Shown in pieces: positions 1 to 5,820 of a stretch of 11,238 nt of DNA. A program made the position numbers and the translations under genes. The number at the start of each line of letters is the position of its first letter. Position 1 is the stretch's first letter. Source of the DNA: Candidatus Cloacimonadota bacterium (lineage in GTDB: Bacteria; Cloacimonadota; Cloacimonadia; Cloacimonadales; WRIO01). The stretch spans positions 1 through 11,238 of the forward strand of contig WRIO01000012.1 of assembly GCA_009782695.1 (NCBI GenBank). Reading direction: 5' to 3'. The notes below the pieces were generated by a model. The model was not told where the DNA came from, did not search any database, and saw only the letters and a list, made by a program, of their open reading frames with translations.

Positions 1-473
1 TAGAATAAAAGCAGCGAGATAGCTACCACTATCGAGCTGTCAGCTATATTAAAGATAGGCCACCTATCCATATAAAAATCGAACCTTTTGATATTTATCG
101 TAAAAAAGTCAAAATCCAGAAAATCTGTAACAGAACCGAGTAAGGCTCTATCAGCCAGATTGCCGATAGCGCCACCGATTATCAAAGAATAGCTTATCTT
201 TTCCAGAAAATGTTTCGACTGACTCAAAAGGTATAAAATCACAAAAATCATAAAGAAAGTGACTATGCTAAAAACTATCCTATTAGTCACTTCTGAACCG
301 ATACTGAGGCTAAAAGCAGCACCAGAATTTTGCACATGGGTTAGCTTAAAAAATTCGCCTATTACAGGTATTTCTCTATCAGGCATATAGGTCCTCACTG
401 CTATCTTCGAGAGCTGGTCGAAAACTATTGTATACAATGAGATATATAAATAACTAAAGTTATATTTTTGCAT
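1..473 (-). CDS. lspA: Lipoprotein signal peptidase (signal peptidase II), C-terminus cut by window edge
   Basis: Inner-membrane aspartyl protease that removes the signal peptide of diacylglyceryl-modified prolipoproteins. Reading the minus strand from ATG at 473 gives 157 residues that run off the window. Visible family signatures, in order: FDQLSK near the N-terminus, VQNSGAAFS (family N-x-G-A-A-F), GGAIGNLADR, VTDFLDF and FNIADSSIV. By family knowledge the Asp of VTDF and the Asp of NIADS form the catalytic pair, and both are present. Hydrophobic stretches fit the usual four-span topology. Almost the whole family length (about 160) is present, so little is missing. The ATG directly abuts the TAA of the upstream zinc-finger gene, which implies translational coupling; a purine-rich GAGGAA lies inside the end of that gene. 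It is the last visible gene of the minus-strand operon. Confidence 0.93.
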   Translation of the reverse strand, partial: MQKYNFSYLYISLYTIVFDQLSKIAVRTYMPDREIPVIGEFFKLTHVQNSGAAFSLSIGSEVTNRIVFSIVTFFMIFVILYLLSQSKHFLEKISYSLIIGGAIGNLADRALLGSVTDFLDFDFFTINIKRFDFYMDRWPIFNIADSSIVVAISLLLF

Positions 474-863
474 TTATTTTTTGCGGGTTTCCTCTTCTTC
501 TTGGCACTTTACACATATTTTTACATAAGGGATTATTTCTAATCTGGCATCTGCTATTTGGTGACCGCATAGCTCGCACAGACCAAAGGTTTTATCTTGT
601 ATCTTGTTTATAGCGGCTGTGATGAGCTTCACTTTCTGGTATTCTGTCTCCAGCAGGTAAGCGTTTTTTTCTTGTTCATGGGTGTCAGAGCCTTGGTCTG
701 CTTGATGAAATGTGTAGCCGGAAAGGTCTCCTGAGCTGTCTTTGGTTCCCTTTTTATAATCTGTGGAAAGCTGGTTTATGAGTTTTTGAGAATTTTCTAC
801 CTCTATCAGTAATATCTCTTTATAGTGCTTTAGCTTTTCTTTCGTCAAAGGTTTATCTGACAT
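474..863 (-). CDS. TraR/DksA-family C4 zinc-finger protein
   Basis: 129 residues. The N-terminal half (about 5-90) is charged and helical, as expected for the coiled-coil of DksA-like proteins. The C-terminus has C96-x2-C99-x17-C117-x2-C120, exactly the spacing of the DksA/TraR zinc finger, embedded in FGLCELCGHQI and VKICVKCQ. The ADQGSDTHEQE stretch (55-65) resembles the ADxGTDxxEQE signature of the short DksA-like proteins. By family knowledge such proteins enter the RNA polymerase secondary channel and modulate initiation, often with ppGpp; whether this one does so is inference. The start ATG has AAGGA six bases upstream. The gene lies 26 nt after the phosphorylase stop and abuts lspA; a DksA-like gene in front of lspA is an arrangement I recall from several phyla. 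Confidence 0.9.
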   Translation of the reverse strand: MSDKPLTKEKLKHYKEILLIEVENSQKLINQLSTDYKKGTKDSSGDLSGYTFHQADQGSDTHEQEKNAYLLETEYQKVKLITAAINKIQDKTFGLCELCGHQIADARLEIIPYVKICVKCQEEEETRKK

Positions 864-889
864 AAAATATCCTTCTTTTCGTCTTTATT

Positions 890-1816
890 CTATTCTGCTG
901 TGGTGTTTATCTCTGCTATCAGGCTCTTTACTAAAAATAATAAATCTTTGGCAGCTTTATCAGCGTTCTTCTTGATATCGCTCTGAGAATGAGGCTCACT
1001 GTGATAAATATTACTTAGGTTAGTCACCACAGACACTGCAAATACTTTTAACCCGCAATGAACCGCTGCTATCACCTCTGGCACTGTGGACATCCCAACC
1101 AAATCAGCACCCCAACGGTTCAGCATCAGGCACTCTGCTCTGGTCTCAAAGGATGGTCCTGTCAGACCACAATAAACGCCTGACTTCAATGATATACCAT
1201 TGTCCTCCGCTATTTTATGTGCGATATCAGCTATAGCGTTGTCATAGACCTGATGCATACTGGGAAATCTTTCACCAAACGAGTATACTTCTTTGCCGTC
1301 TATGATGATCTTTTTGTCTAACTCATTGCTACCTATCAAAGGGTTGTAGCCCATCATATTTATATGATCTTTCAGCCGAACTAGTTGCCCTGGCTTAAAG
1401 TCTTCGTTTAGAGAGCCAGCAGCATTGGTCACAAAAAGATATTTTACGCCTAGTAGCCTTGCTATCCGCACAGGATACACCACCAGCTGCATGGGGTAGC
1501 CTTCATAGTAGTGAAACCTTCCCTTGAACACTATCACCGGCACTCCCTTTATAAAACCTGCTATTAGAGTGCCTTCATGGGTGGGGGCAGTGCTTTTTTC
1601 AAAGCCGGGTATCTCATCATATGGTATGCTCATCTTTTTTTCTACTTCGTTGGCGAGACCTCCTAAACCTGTCCCTAGAATAATCGCATATTTTGGTATA
1701 AACGGAACAGCTGACTTGTCCGGTGGCTGAAAATCTTTGCTATATTCAGAATTTGAAAAAAGGTAAGCATTTGCGAACCTTTCATGGAGATATTTAATCG
1801 TTATTTGGTAATTCAT
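890..1816 (-). CDS. punA: Purine-nucleoside phosphorylase, trimeric PNP-I type
   Basis: 308 residues. Cytosolic purine salvage: phosphorolysis of (deoxy)inosine and guanosine to the free base and (deoxy)ribose-1-phosphate. Motifs: GTGLGG (48-53, phosphate loop), GRFHYYEGY (99-107), TNAAGS (130-135), GPSFETRAE (220-228) and VGMSTVPEV (240-248), then VVTNLS. E224, M242 and N266 line up with Glu201, Met219 and Asn243 of human PNP; the Asn is the family marker for 6-oxopurine specificity. It is slightly longer than usual (270-290) because about 45 residues precede the phosphate loop. ATG at 1816 has AGGTGA just upstream and there is no further in-frame Met until residue 62, so I keep this start although it overlaps the end of the upstream divIVA-domain gene by 23 nt. 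Third gene of the minus-strand operon. Confidence 0.94.
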   Translation of the reverse strand: MNYQITIKYLHERFANAYLFSNSEYSKDFQPPDKSAVPFIPKYAIILGTGLGGLANEVEKKMSIPYDEIPGFEKSTAPTHEGTLIAGFIKGVPVIVFKGRFHYYEGYPMQLVVYPVRIARLLGVKYLFVTNAAGSLNEDFKPGQLVRLKDHINMMGYNPLIGSNELDKKIIIDGKEVYSFGERFPSMHQVYDNAIADIAHKIAEDNGISLKSGVYCGLTGPSFETRAECLMLNRWGADLVGMSTVPEVIAAVHCGLKVFAVSVVTNLSNIYHSEPHSQSDIKKNADKAAKDLLFLVKSLIAEINTTAE

Positions 1817-2375
1817 CTTTTTTCACCTGTTTTATCTTTTTTGCTTCTTCAAAAGCTTCATTTATCTTCTCTTCGTTTTCTCTTTTAAACACAGGGTCTT
1901 GCTCTAATCGTTCTAGCACTATCCGTAGCTGTGCATGGCTCTGTAATATGTATTGTCGGTGGCTTTCTTTTAGGTTTATAAATTCAAATCGCAAGCTATT
2001 TAGGTAAGCATTGGTCTCGTCGTAAGCTTTTTTGGCTGAAAGTTCAGCGTCGCGCACTATATTTGCTGCTTCTTTTTGGGCATTGCGAATGATCTCATCT
2101 CGTGTATTCTGTGCTTGCAGTAGGGTGTTCGTGATTAGCTCTTCCCGTTTTTGGATCTGTTCCATAGCTACTTGGGCTTGGGATTTATCTTCGTATATGG
2201 TGACACGAGCAGTCTCGACATTATTCATAAAGCGTTGGGCATTTAAATCCTCGAACTGTTCTGCCAGCATCTCTAAATACTCTTGCACTTCCTTTTTGTC
2301 ATATCCCCCAACCACGCTCGTCTTGAAATCCTTATGACGTATGTCTGCGGGGGATATCTCTATCTTTTCATACAT
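1794..2375 (-). CDS. DivIVA-domain coiled-coil protein
   Basis: 193 residues, no signal peptide or membrane span. The N-terminus (about 5-35) reads ISPADIRHKDFKTSVVGGYD followed by KKEVQEYL, a close fit to the DivIVA lipid-binding head (L/ISPxDIxxKxF...GYDxxEVxxFL). Residues about 36-175 are almost continuous heptad-like Glu/Lys/Ala/Gln-rich coiled-coil, and the tail (176-193) is charged. DivIVA proteins sense membrane curvature and recruit division or growth factors at poles and septa; the role here is inferred. The start is fixed by AGGAG six bases before ATG, and the ATG overlaps the preceding TAA as TAATG, so translation is coupled to the YggT-family gene. The DivIVA next to YggT pair is familiar from the Gram-positive sepF-yggT-divIVA cluster; seeing it beside lspA in a diderm genome is mildly unusual. 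Confidence 0.88.
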   Translation of the reverse strand: MYEKIEISPADIRHKDFKTSVVGGYDKKEVQEYLEMLAEQFEDLNAQRFMNNVETARVTIYEDKSQAQVAMEQIQKREELITNTLLQAQNTRDEIIRNAQKEAANIVRDAELSAKKAYDETNAYLNSLRFEFINLKESHRQYILQSHAQLRIVLERLEQDPVFKRENEEKINEAFEEAKKIKQVKKDELPNND

Positions 2376-2647
2376 TATACACTCCTAAAAAAAACTATAC
2401 CACTTACTAAGTTTTGGACTAAAACAATCAGCAATATCAAAATAATCGGCGAGAAATCGATGATACTGGGGAAAATCTTTTGTAAATACCCCCGGATAAA
2501 CCCTAAAGGTGGCTCGGTAATTTCGACCAAAAAACGCCAAAACTGGTTGTTGTAATTCGGCGAAAACCATGATATGACTGCCCTGGCGATTACTATCCAT
2601 TTGTATACCTCTAAAAGCTGCCACACTATCATCCCGATATTTCCCAT
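2375..2647 (-). CDS. yggT: YggT-family small membrane protein
   Basis: 90 residues with two hydrophobic spans (about 5-26 and 64-88). Between them lies the YggT signature: RAVISWFSP, a short polar loop, then EITEPPLGFIRGYLQ and IDFSPI. The family is a short integral membrane protein linked to cell division or envelope growth and osmotic tolerance; its molecular job is not established. I start at ATG 2647: a TTG codon lies directly before it, but AGGAG sits six bases upstream of ATG and only three upstream of the TTG. It is the first gene of the minus-strand operon, and its TAA shares one base with the divIVA-domain start codon. Confidence 0.87.
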   Translation of the reverse strand: MGNIGMIVWQLLEVYKWIVIARAVISWFSPNYNNQFWRFLVEITEPPLGFIRGYLQKIFPSIIDFSPIILILLIVLVQNLVSGIVFFRSV

Positions 2648-2677
2648 CAAATACTCCTTACTCTTACACGAGATACC

Positions 2678-2706
2678 AAATTTTTTTTATGCTGTAAAAA
2701 TGTCAA
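2678..2706 (-). promoter_or_regulatory. Candidate promoter of the minus-strand operon
   Basis: On the minus strand a perfect TTGACA -35 hexamer (2706-2701) lies about 55 nt upstream of the YggT start. At a 17-nt spacer the -10 position holds only AAATTT, which is poor, within a long A/T run. The position is right for the operon promoter, but the weak -10 makes this tentative. Confidence 0.3.
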
Positions 2707-2751
2707 GGAATAATTAGTTTTTACCAAAGAAAAAAAAACGCTTGACTAAAT

Positions 2752-2789
2752 AACTTATTTTAAAAAAAGTGCATAATAAGAAATAAGTT
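2752..2789. promoter_or_regulatory. Perfect 9-bp dyad, candidate operator of the oxygen-defence operon
   Basis: AACTTATTT at 2752-2760 and its exact reverse complement AAATAAGTT at 2781-2789 are separated by 20 nt. The spacer contains CATAAT (2772-2777), a plausible -10 box, and TTGACT (2742-2747) lies just upstream although 24 nt away from that -10. The right arm ends 15 nt before the desulfoferrodoxin ATG and just ahead of its AAGGAG ribosome site. The layout suggests a repressor or redox-regulator operator spanning the promoter, or a 5' leader stem. I do not recognise the half-site as FNR, Rex or Fur. Confidence 0.45.
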
Positions 2790-2804
2790 CTAAAAGGAGT
2801 AGAA

Positions 2805-3182
2805 ATGACCAAAATCAATGACTTATACCACTGTAAAAAGTGCCACAATCTTATGCAAATCACCCATGCAGGTGGCGGGCAACCCGTTTGCTGTGGCGAA
2901 GCAATGACTTTATTAGTGGCGAACACCACCGAAGCCTCAAACGAAAAGCATATCCCCGTGATCATCGAAGAAGGCGACTGCGTGACAGTAAAAGTCGGCA
3001 GTGATGAACATCCAATGACTGACGCCCATTATATCGCCTTCATAGAGGTGGTTACAGAGGCTTGTGTTTGCCGTGCCTTGCTAAAACCGGGCGACACACC
3101 CACAGCACAGTTTTGTGTCCCAAAAGCAGATATCGTAGAAGTGCGTGCGTTTTGCAACCTGCACTTGTTATGGAAAAAATAA
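2805..3182 (+). CDS. dfx: Desulfoferrodoxin (2Fe superoxide reductase)
   Basis: 125 residues, cytosolic. Reduces superoxide to hydrogen peroxide without making oxygen. The N-terminal desulforedoxin-like domain has its four Fe ligands as C10-x2-C13 and C29-C30 (YHCKKC, VCCGEAM). The C-terminal catalytic domain carries EKHIPVI with E47, K48 and H49, then H69 and H75 in HPMTDAHYI, and C117/H120 in FCNLH, together the complete His4Cys site plus the Glu-Lys lid. Length matches the class I family (about 126). The start is supported by AAGGAG eight bases upstream of ATG. It is followed 21 nt later by rubrerythrin, which disposes of the peroxide it makes, and the rubredoxin two genes down is the expected electron donor. 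First gene of the plus-strand oxygen-defence operon, behind a dyad-containing leader. Confidence 0.96.
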   Translation: MTKINDLYHCKKCHNLMQITHAGGGQPVCCGEAMTLLVANTTEASNEKHIPVIIEEGDCVTVKVGSDEHPMTDAHYIAFIEVVTEACVCRALLKPGDTPTAQFCVPKADIVEVRAFCNLHLLWKK

Positions 3183-3203
3183 GACAAATATAGGAGTAGA
3201 ATT

Positions 3204-3797
3204 ATGTCAAATTTCAAAAATTCAAAAACAGCCTTGAACCTGATGAAAGCCTTTGCAGGCGAGTCACAAGCTAGAAACCGTTACACTTATTACGCCAGCG
3301 TAGCCGATAAACAAGGCTTCCTACAAATAGCAAATATCTTCCTCGAAACAGCAGAAAATGAAAAAGAACACGCAAAACTTTTTTATAAAAAACTGCTCGA
3401 ATATGGATTAGACGGCGAAGCTATCGTCCTAAATGACGCTGGATACCCGGTGGCATTGTCCGAAGAGACCCTGCAAAACCTGGAATATGCAGCCGGTGGC
3501 GAAAAAGAAGAATGCGAAACCATATACCCTGCCTTTGCAAAGACAGCCGAAGAAGAAGGCTTCAAAGATGTAGCTATACTTTTCAAACTGATAGCTGCTG
3601 TCGAGGCAAAACATCAGGCTCGTTATCAAAAACTTGCCCAAAATGTAAAAGAGCATAAAGTTTTCAAAAAAGACGGAAAAGTCTTTTGGAAGTGCCTAAA
3701 CTGCGGATATATAGTCGAAAATATCGAAGCCCCAGAGCTTTGCCCCGCCTGCAAGCACCCCAAAAAATACTTTGAGGTTACCACCGAGAATTATTAA
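3204..3797 (+). CDS. rbr: Rubrerythrin (NADH-linked peroxidase type)
   Basis: 197 residues, close to the classic 191. Reduces hydrogen peroxide to water using electrons from rubredoxin. The N-terminal ferritin-like four-helix domain carries diiron ligands E20 (AFAGESQARNRY), E53 and H56 (ENEKEH), E100 and E103 (GGEKEE), and E134 and H137 (VEAKHQ). The C-terminal rubredoxin-like domain has C164-x2-C167-GY and C180-P-A-C183, the FeS4 site. Domain order is diiron then rubredoxin, as in classic rubrerythrin rather than reverse rubrerythrin. The ribosome site AGGAG precedes ATG. It lies between desulfoferrodoxin and rubredoxin, so the three form a superoxide-to-water route. An 83-nt gap with a strong hairpin separates it from rubredoxin. 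Confidence 0.96.
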   Translation: MSNFKNSKTALNLMKAFAGESQARNRYTYYASVADKQGFLQIANIFLETAENEKEHAKLFYKKLLEYGLDGEAIVLNDAGYPVALSEETLQNLEYAAGGEKEECETIYPAFAKTAEEEGFKDVAILFKLIAAVEAKHQARYQKLAQNVKEHKVFKKDGKVFWKCLNCGYIVENIEAPELCPACKHPKKYFEVTTENY

Positions 3798-3819
3798 AAT
3801 AAAAAATATAAAGTCTGAT

Positions 3820-3854
3820 AGTGGCACTATGCCTTGCGACGGTATGGTGCCACT
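3820..3854 (+). terminator. Intergenic hairpin, possible weak terminator or mRNA-processing stem
   Basis: Arms 3820-3833 and 3841-3854 pair over 14 positions (AGTGGCAC with GTGCCACT, then two G-T wobbles and GC closing pairs) around a 7-nt loop TTGCGAC. Only TTTAAA follows on the plus strand, so a full rho-independent stop is doubtful. Partial attenuation or a stability stem that sets rubredoxin level apart from rubrerythrin fits the position better. Confidence 0.45.
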
Positions 3855-3880
3855 TTAAATGACTTTGAAAGGATAAAATC

Positions 3881-4015
3881 ATGGAAAAATACACTTGCCC
3901 TTGCGGATACACTTATGATCCAAAAGAGAATAACGACATACCTTTTGACAAATTACCCGATGACTGGACTTGTCCCGTCTGTGGCATGGGTAAAGATGTG
4001 TTCGAAAAAGAATAA
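3881..4015 (+). CDS. rub: Rubredoxin, short-loop variant with Cys-x-Cys first knuckle
   Basis: 44 residues. Small cytosolic one-iron electron carrier, here the likely donor to desulfoferrodoxin and rubrerythrin. It begins [14 protein letters not shown] and ends [19 protein letters not shown]. The second knuckle, C-P-V-C-G, is canonical. Two departures are visible. First, the usual Cys-x2-Cys-Gly-Tyr is C6-P7-C8-G9-Y10, one residue short, by whole-codon loss rather than frameshift. Second, the loop between YDP and LPDDW is about seven residues shorter than usual, as in the 45-residue rubredoxin I recall from Desulfovibrio desulfuricans. The start has AAAGGA about seven bases upstream. Third gene of the oxygen-defence operon; a dispersed repeat begins immediately after its stop codon. 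Identity is secure; whether the C-x-C site still binds iron normally is uncertain. Confidence 0.9.
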   Translation: MEKYTCPCGYTYDPKENNDIPFDKLPDDWTCPVCGMGKDVFEKE

Positions 4016-4016
4016 T

Positions 4017-4059
4017 CCGTAGGGAACGAAATATTGTAGCGGAGAGCCTCCGGCTCTCC
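4017..4059 (+). repeat. Dispersed repeat A, copy 1 (CGTAGGGAAC + 8-bp hairpin)
   Basis: A conserved lead CGTAGGGAAC, then an AT stretch and TTGTAGC, runs into the hairpin GGAGAGCC-TCC-GGCTCTCC (4041-4059). The 30-nt lead matches the copy at 10534 at 28 of 30 positions by eye. It begins two bases after the rubredoxin stop. No U-run follows, so it is not an obvious terminator. First piece of the 449-nt gene-free stretch 4016-4464. Confidence 0.75.
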
Positions 4060-4085
4060 ATTTAGGTTAATTTCTGACGATGTGC

Positions 4086-4135
4086 AATTCCCCTCCAATT
4101 TGGAGGGGTGGACGCGCAGCGGACGGGGTGGTTAA
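4086..4135 (+). repeat. Dispersed GC-rich element E, copy 1
   Basis: AATTCCCCTCCAATTTGGAG opens the element and GACGGGGTGGTTAA closes it; the centre is of the GGACGCGCAGCGGACG type. CCCCTCCAA/TTGGAGGGG is a 9-bp palindrome around one base. Seven further copies, in both orientations and with varying decay, lie in this window only between genes. Confidence 0.85.
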
Positions 4136-4147
4136 TATAACACATCA

Positions 4148-4158
4148 GTCCGTAGGAC
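4148..4158. repeat. 3-nt-loop mini-hairpin GTCC-GTA-GGAC
   Basis: A 4-bp stem around a 3-base loop just after element E copy 1. A similar one, GTTC-TGC-GGAC (with one G-T pair), lies at 4251-4261. Both follow the same pattern as the many other 3-nt-loop hairpins in the intergenic DNA. Confidence 0.5.
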
Positions 4159-4166
4159 ACCGACTT

Positions 4167-4218
4167 TTCCCCGTCCCAACGGGAAGGGGTGGCAGGCTTG
4201 CCTGACGGGGCAGGGGGG
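4167..4218 (+). repeat. Element E, copy 2 (decayed)
   Basis: A diverged copy: the head palindrome has become TTCCCCGTCCC / GGGAAGGGG, the centre GGCAGGCTTGCCTGACGGGG is intact, and the tail GGTGGTTAA is degraded to CAGGGGGG. The centre is of the CAGGC/GCCTG type, unlike copy 1, so E exists in at least two central flavours. Confidence 0.65.
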
Positions 4219-4270
4219 TAGATCAAATTATAAATTATCAATAACTTGGTGTTCTGCGGACGATATATAA

Positions 4271-4305
4271 TATCCTGGATTCTTCACTTCGTTCAGAATG
4301 ACAGC
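4271..4305 (+). repeat. Dispersed GGATTCTTC...CAGAATGACA repeat, copy 1
   Basis: GGATTCTTCACTTCGTTCAG followed by AATGACA. The reverse-oriented counterpart at 10698-10728 has the same ends and a diverged centre. ATTCT/AGAAT arms make a short stem. Similar sequence is, from memory, widespread between genes in many anaerobes. Confidence 0.6.
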
Positions 4306-4344
4306 AATAGGATGCGGACGGGATGAAATTCCCTTCCATCTGAC

Positions 4345-4383
4345 GGAACGATGTTCGCTTCGCTAGGCATCGTTCCCTACGAT
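4345..4383. repeat. Dispersed hairpin repeat B, copy 1 (GGAACGATG / CATCGTTCC)
   Basis: A 9-bp perfect stem, 4345-4353 with 4368-4376, around the 14-nt loop TTCGCTTCGCTAGG, followed by CTACGAT. The reverse-oriented copy at 8169-8205 keeps the loop almost unchanged while its stem carries a compensating base-pair change. Confidence 0.75.
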
Positions 4384-4384
4384 T

Positions 4385-4435
4385 TGTCTATATACAAATG
4401 ATATACCGAGTGCGTATATCATTTGTATATAGACA
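4385..4435. promoter_or_regulatory. Perfect 22-bp inverted repeat upstream of the DUF6754-like gene
   Basis: The arm at 4385-4406 (starting TGTCTATATACAAATG) is the exact reverse complement of 4414-4435, around the 7-nt loop CGAGTGC. It ends 29 nt before the start codon at 4465, and the AAAGGAGATAT ribosome site lies beyond it. No T-run follows, so termination is unlikely. It may be a large operator, a 5'-leader hairpin, a boundary of a mobile repeat, or a cruciform. Its AT-rich sequence is unlike the GC-rich repeats around it. Confidence 0.7.
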
Positions 4436-4464
4436 GCTTAATAGCTTATATTTAAAGGAGATAT

Positions 4465-5616
4465 ATGTATAATAAAACACTTTATTTACAGTCCAAATTG
4501 CTCTTTGGGGTAACTTTGCTCCTGTTTTTATCCTCTATGATTAGCCTGTTGGGAGCTGAAAATTTTAGCGTAAAAGACTTCCCGAATGATGATGGCAGAA
4601 AGCTGATAATAGAGTTTCACCCTCGCTTTTTAGAAGCTGAAAATATCCAGATTTATCGCAGTTTTGACAATCAAGATTTCCAAGTAATCTTTACTGATCC
4701 CACCGAGACCAAGCTGATAGACGAGTTTGAAGGCTATCACACCACTCCTGTCTTTTACAAAATAGAAGTCGTGCACAAGTGGATAGATCTTGACAACCCC
4801 CCGAGTGTGGAAGTATATCAGACAGAATGCACGCCTGTGGCACAGTGGTTCGACCGCTCAAAGGCAGGCTTGCTGATACTCCTACTGGTCTTTTGCGGTG
4901 CTGTGCTACACTATATATATAAAGCGAGCAAAGGCAAAGAGTATTATATCCGCAAAATAAACGGACTGGAAGCAATGGAAGAGGCAGTTGGCAGAGCAGC
5001 CGAGATGGGACGACCTATCCTCTTCGTGCCGGGTATATCCGACATAAATGACATCCAAACGCTGTCTGCACTAACCATTTTAGGTAAATTAGCCGAAAAG
5101 GTGGCAGAATATCACACAAAACTGATAGTTCCCTGCCGAAATTCGCTTGTAATGGTTGCTGCCAAAGACATAGTGAAGGAATCTTACCTCAAGGCAGGTT
5201 ACCCCGAAGAGTTCAAAAGTGACGATATTTTTTACCTGACAGACGACCAATTCGGCTATGTGGCAGGTATAGACGGCATCATGCTCCGAGAAAAGCCCGC
5301 GACCAACTTCCTGCTCGGCGCTTTCTGGGCAGAGTCACTCATCCTTGCCGAAACAGGCTTCTCTATCGGGGCTATCCAAATATCAGGAACTGCCCAACCA
5401 GCTCAAATACCCTTCTTTGTCGCCGCTTGTGATTACACCTTGATAGGCGAAGAGCTTTTTACCGCCTCTGCGTATCTGTCCAAAAACCCACAACAGATAG
5501 GCTCGCTAAAAGGACAAGACTTCGGCAAAATGATAGTGATGGCACTCATCATAGTCGGGGTGCTACTAGAAATCTGTGGTGTGACAGGGCTGAGAGAGTT
5601 TCTGACGCTGGGGTAA
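4465..5616 (+). CDS. DUF6754-like membrane protein with N-terminal extracytoplasmic FN3-like domain
   Basis: 383 residues. Segment 12-30 is a signal anchor or signal peptide. Residues about 33-120 look like a single fibronectin-III-type beta domain (VKDFPNDDGRKLIIEF, then IQIYRSFDNQDF, then VFYKIEVV). A membrane span covers 134-152; a globular alpha/beta part 157-353 follows; a last hydrophobic span is at 356-373. The second half carries the conserved run I recall for DUF6754: FGYVAGIDGIMLREKPATN, LLGAFWAESLILAETG, ISGTAQPAQIPFFVAACDYT, LIGEEL and GSLKGQDFGK. Function is unknown. GEAL-type catalytic motifs are absent, so I propose no enzyme activity. The start has AAAGGAGATAT directly upstream. 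It sits behind a 22-bp inverted repeat and is followed, after 313 nt of repeats, by three more membrane genes that probably belong with it. Confidence 0.75.
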   Translation: MYNKTLYLQSKLLFGVTLLLFLSSMISLLGAENFSVKDFPNDDGRKLIIEFHPRFLEAENIQIYRSFDNQDFQVIFTDPTETKLIDEFEGYHTTPVFYKIEVVHKWIDLDNPPSVEVYQTECTPVAQWFDRSKAGLLILLLVFCGAVLHYIYKASKGKEYYIRKINGLEAMEEAVGRAAEMGRPILFVPGISDINDIQTLSALTILGKLAEKVAEYHTKLIVPCRNSLVMVAAKDIVKESYLKAGYPEEFKSDDIFYLTDDQFGYVAGIDGIMLREKPATNFLLGAFWAESLILAETGFSIGAIQISGTAQPAQIPFFVAACDYTLIGEELFTASAYLSKNPQQIGSLKGQDFGKMIVMALIIVGVLLEICGVTGLREFLTLG

Positions 5617-5620
5617 AGAT

Positions 5621-5654
5621 AAATTAGAAATTAGAAATGTGGTGTGCTCTGCAC
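5621..5654 (+). repeat. Dispersed repeat C, copy 1 (TAGAAAT tandem + GTGC-TCT-GCAC hairpin)
   Basis: AAATTAGAAATTAGAAAT, then GTGGT and the mini-hairpin GTGC-TCT-GCAC (5644-5654). It starts four bases after the stop of the DUF6754-like gene. Copies at 8074-8117 (plus) and 10911-10946 (minus) share this order. Opens the gene-free stretch 5617-5929, which is otherwise filled by element E copies and a 42-bp core. Confidence 0.7.
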
Positions 5655-5661
5655 GGATATA

Positions 5662-5712
5662 AATTCCCCTCCAATTTGGAGGGGTGGACGCGCGAGCGGA
5701 CGGGGTGGTTAA
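5662..5712 (+). repeat. Element E, copy 3
   Basis: Full-length, with intact CCCCTCCAATTTGGAGGGG head, GGACGCGCGAGCGGACG centre and GGGGTGGTTAA tail. It faces copy 4 (minus) across 108 nt. Confidence 0.85.
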
Positions 5713-5748
5713 GTTAAATTATGAATTAGGAGTTAGGAATGGCTTGTT

Positions 5749-5759
5749 GTGCATCGCAC
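5749..5759. repeat. 3-nt-loop mini-hairpin GTGC-ATC-GCAC
   Basis: A 4-bp stem with loop ATC, preceded by ATTAGGAGTTAGGAAT, so it reads as a decayed copy of repeat C. Confidence 0.5.
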
Positions 5760-5774
5760 TGATGTTTAATATTT

Positions 5775-5816
5775 CACATCATACACATTCTGCGGAGCAG
5801 ACATATCATTCACATC
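5775..5816 (-). repeat. 42-bp core repeat, copy 1
   Basis: Read on the minus strand it opens GATGTGAATGATATGTCTGC and closes GATGTG, with the central hairpin TCTGC-TCC-GCAGA. It matches the copy at 10581-10622 at 40 of 42 positions by eye. It lies four bases from the GGTTAA end of element E copy 4. Confidence 0.8.
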
Positions 5817-5820
5817 TACC

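Noticed and set aside
2385..2624. 79-codon minus-strand frame inside the YggT-family gene
   Set aside because: Out-of-frame shadow; the YggT signature lies in the other frame.
4041..4059. Rho-independent terminator of the oxygen-defence operon
   Set aside because: The stem is good, but only ATTTAGG follows and the same hairpin recurs elsewhere as a repeat; termination is possible but unsupported.
3834..4098. Three 60-62 codon frames around the rubredoxin gene on both strands
   Set aside because: They are shadows of the 44-residue rubredoxin, whose CPVCG and LPDDW motifs settle the true frame.
4017..4218. CRISPR array
   Set aside because: The repeats are dispersed, in both orientations, with no regular spacer length and no cas genes.
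4691..4975. 94-codon minus-strand frame opposite the DUF6754-like gene
   Set aside because: Antisense to a well-supported gene, Cys/Leu-rich shadow composition, no ribosome site.
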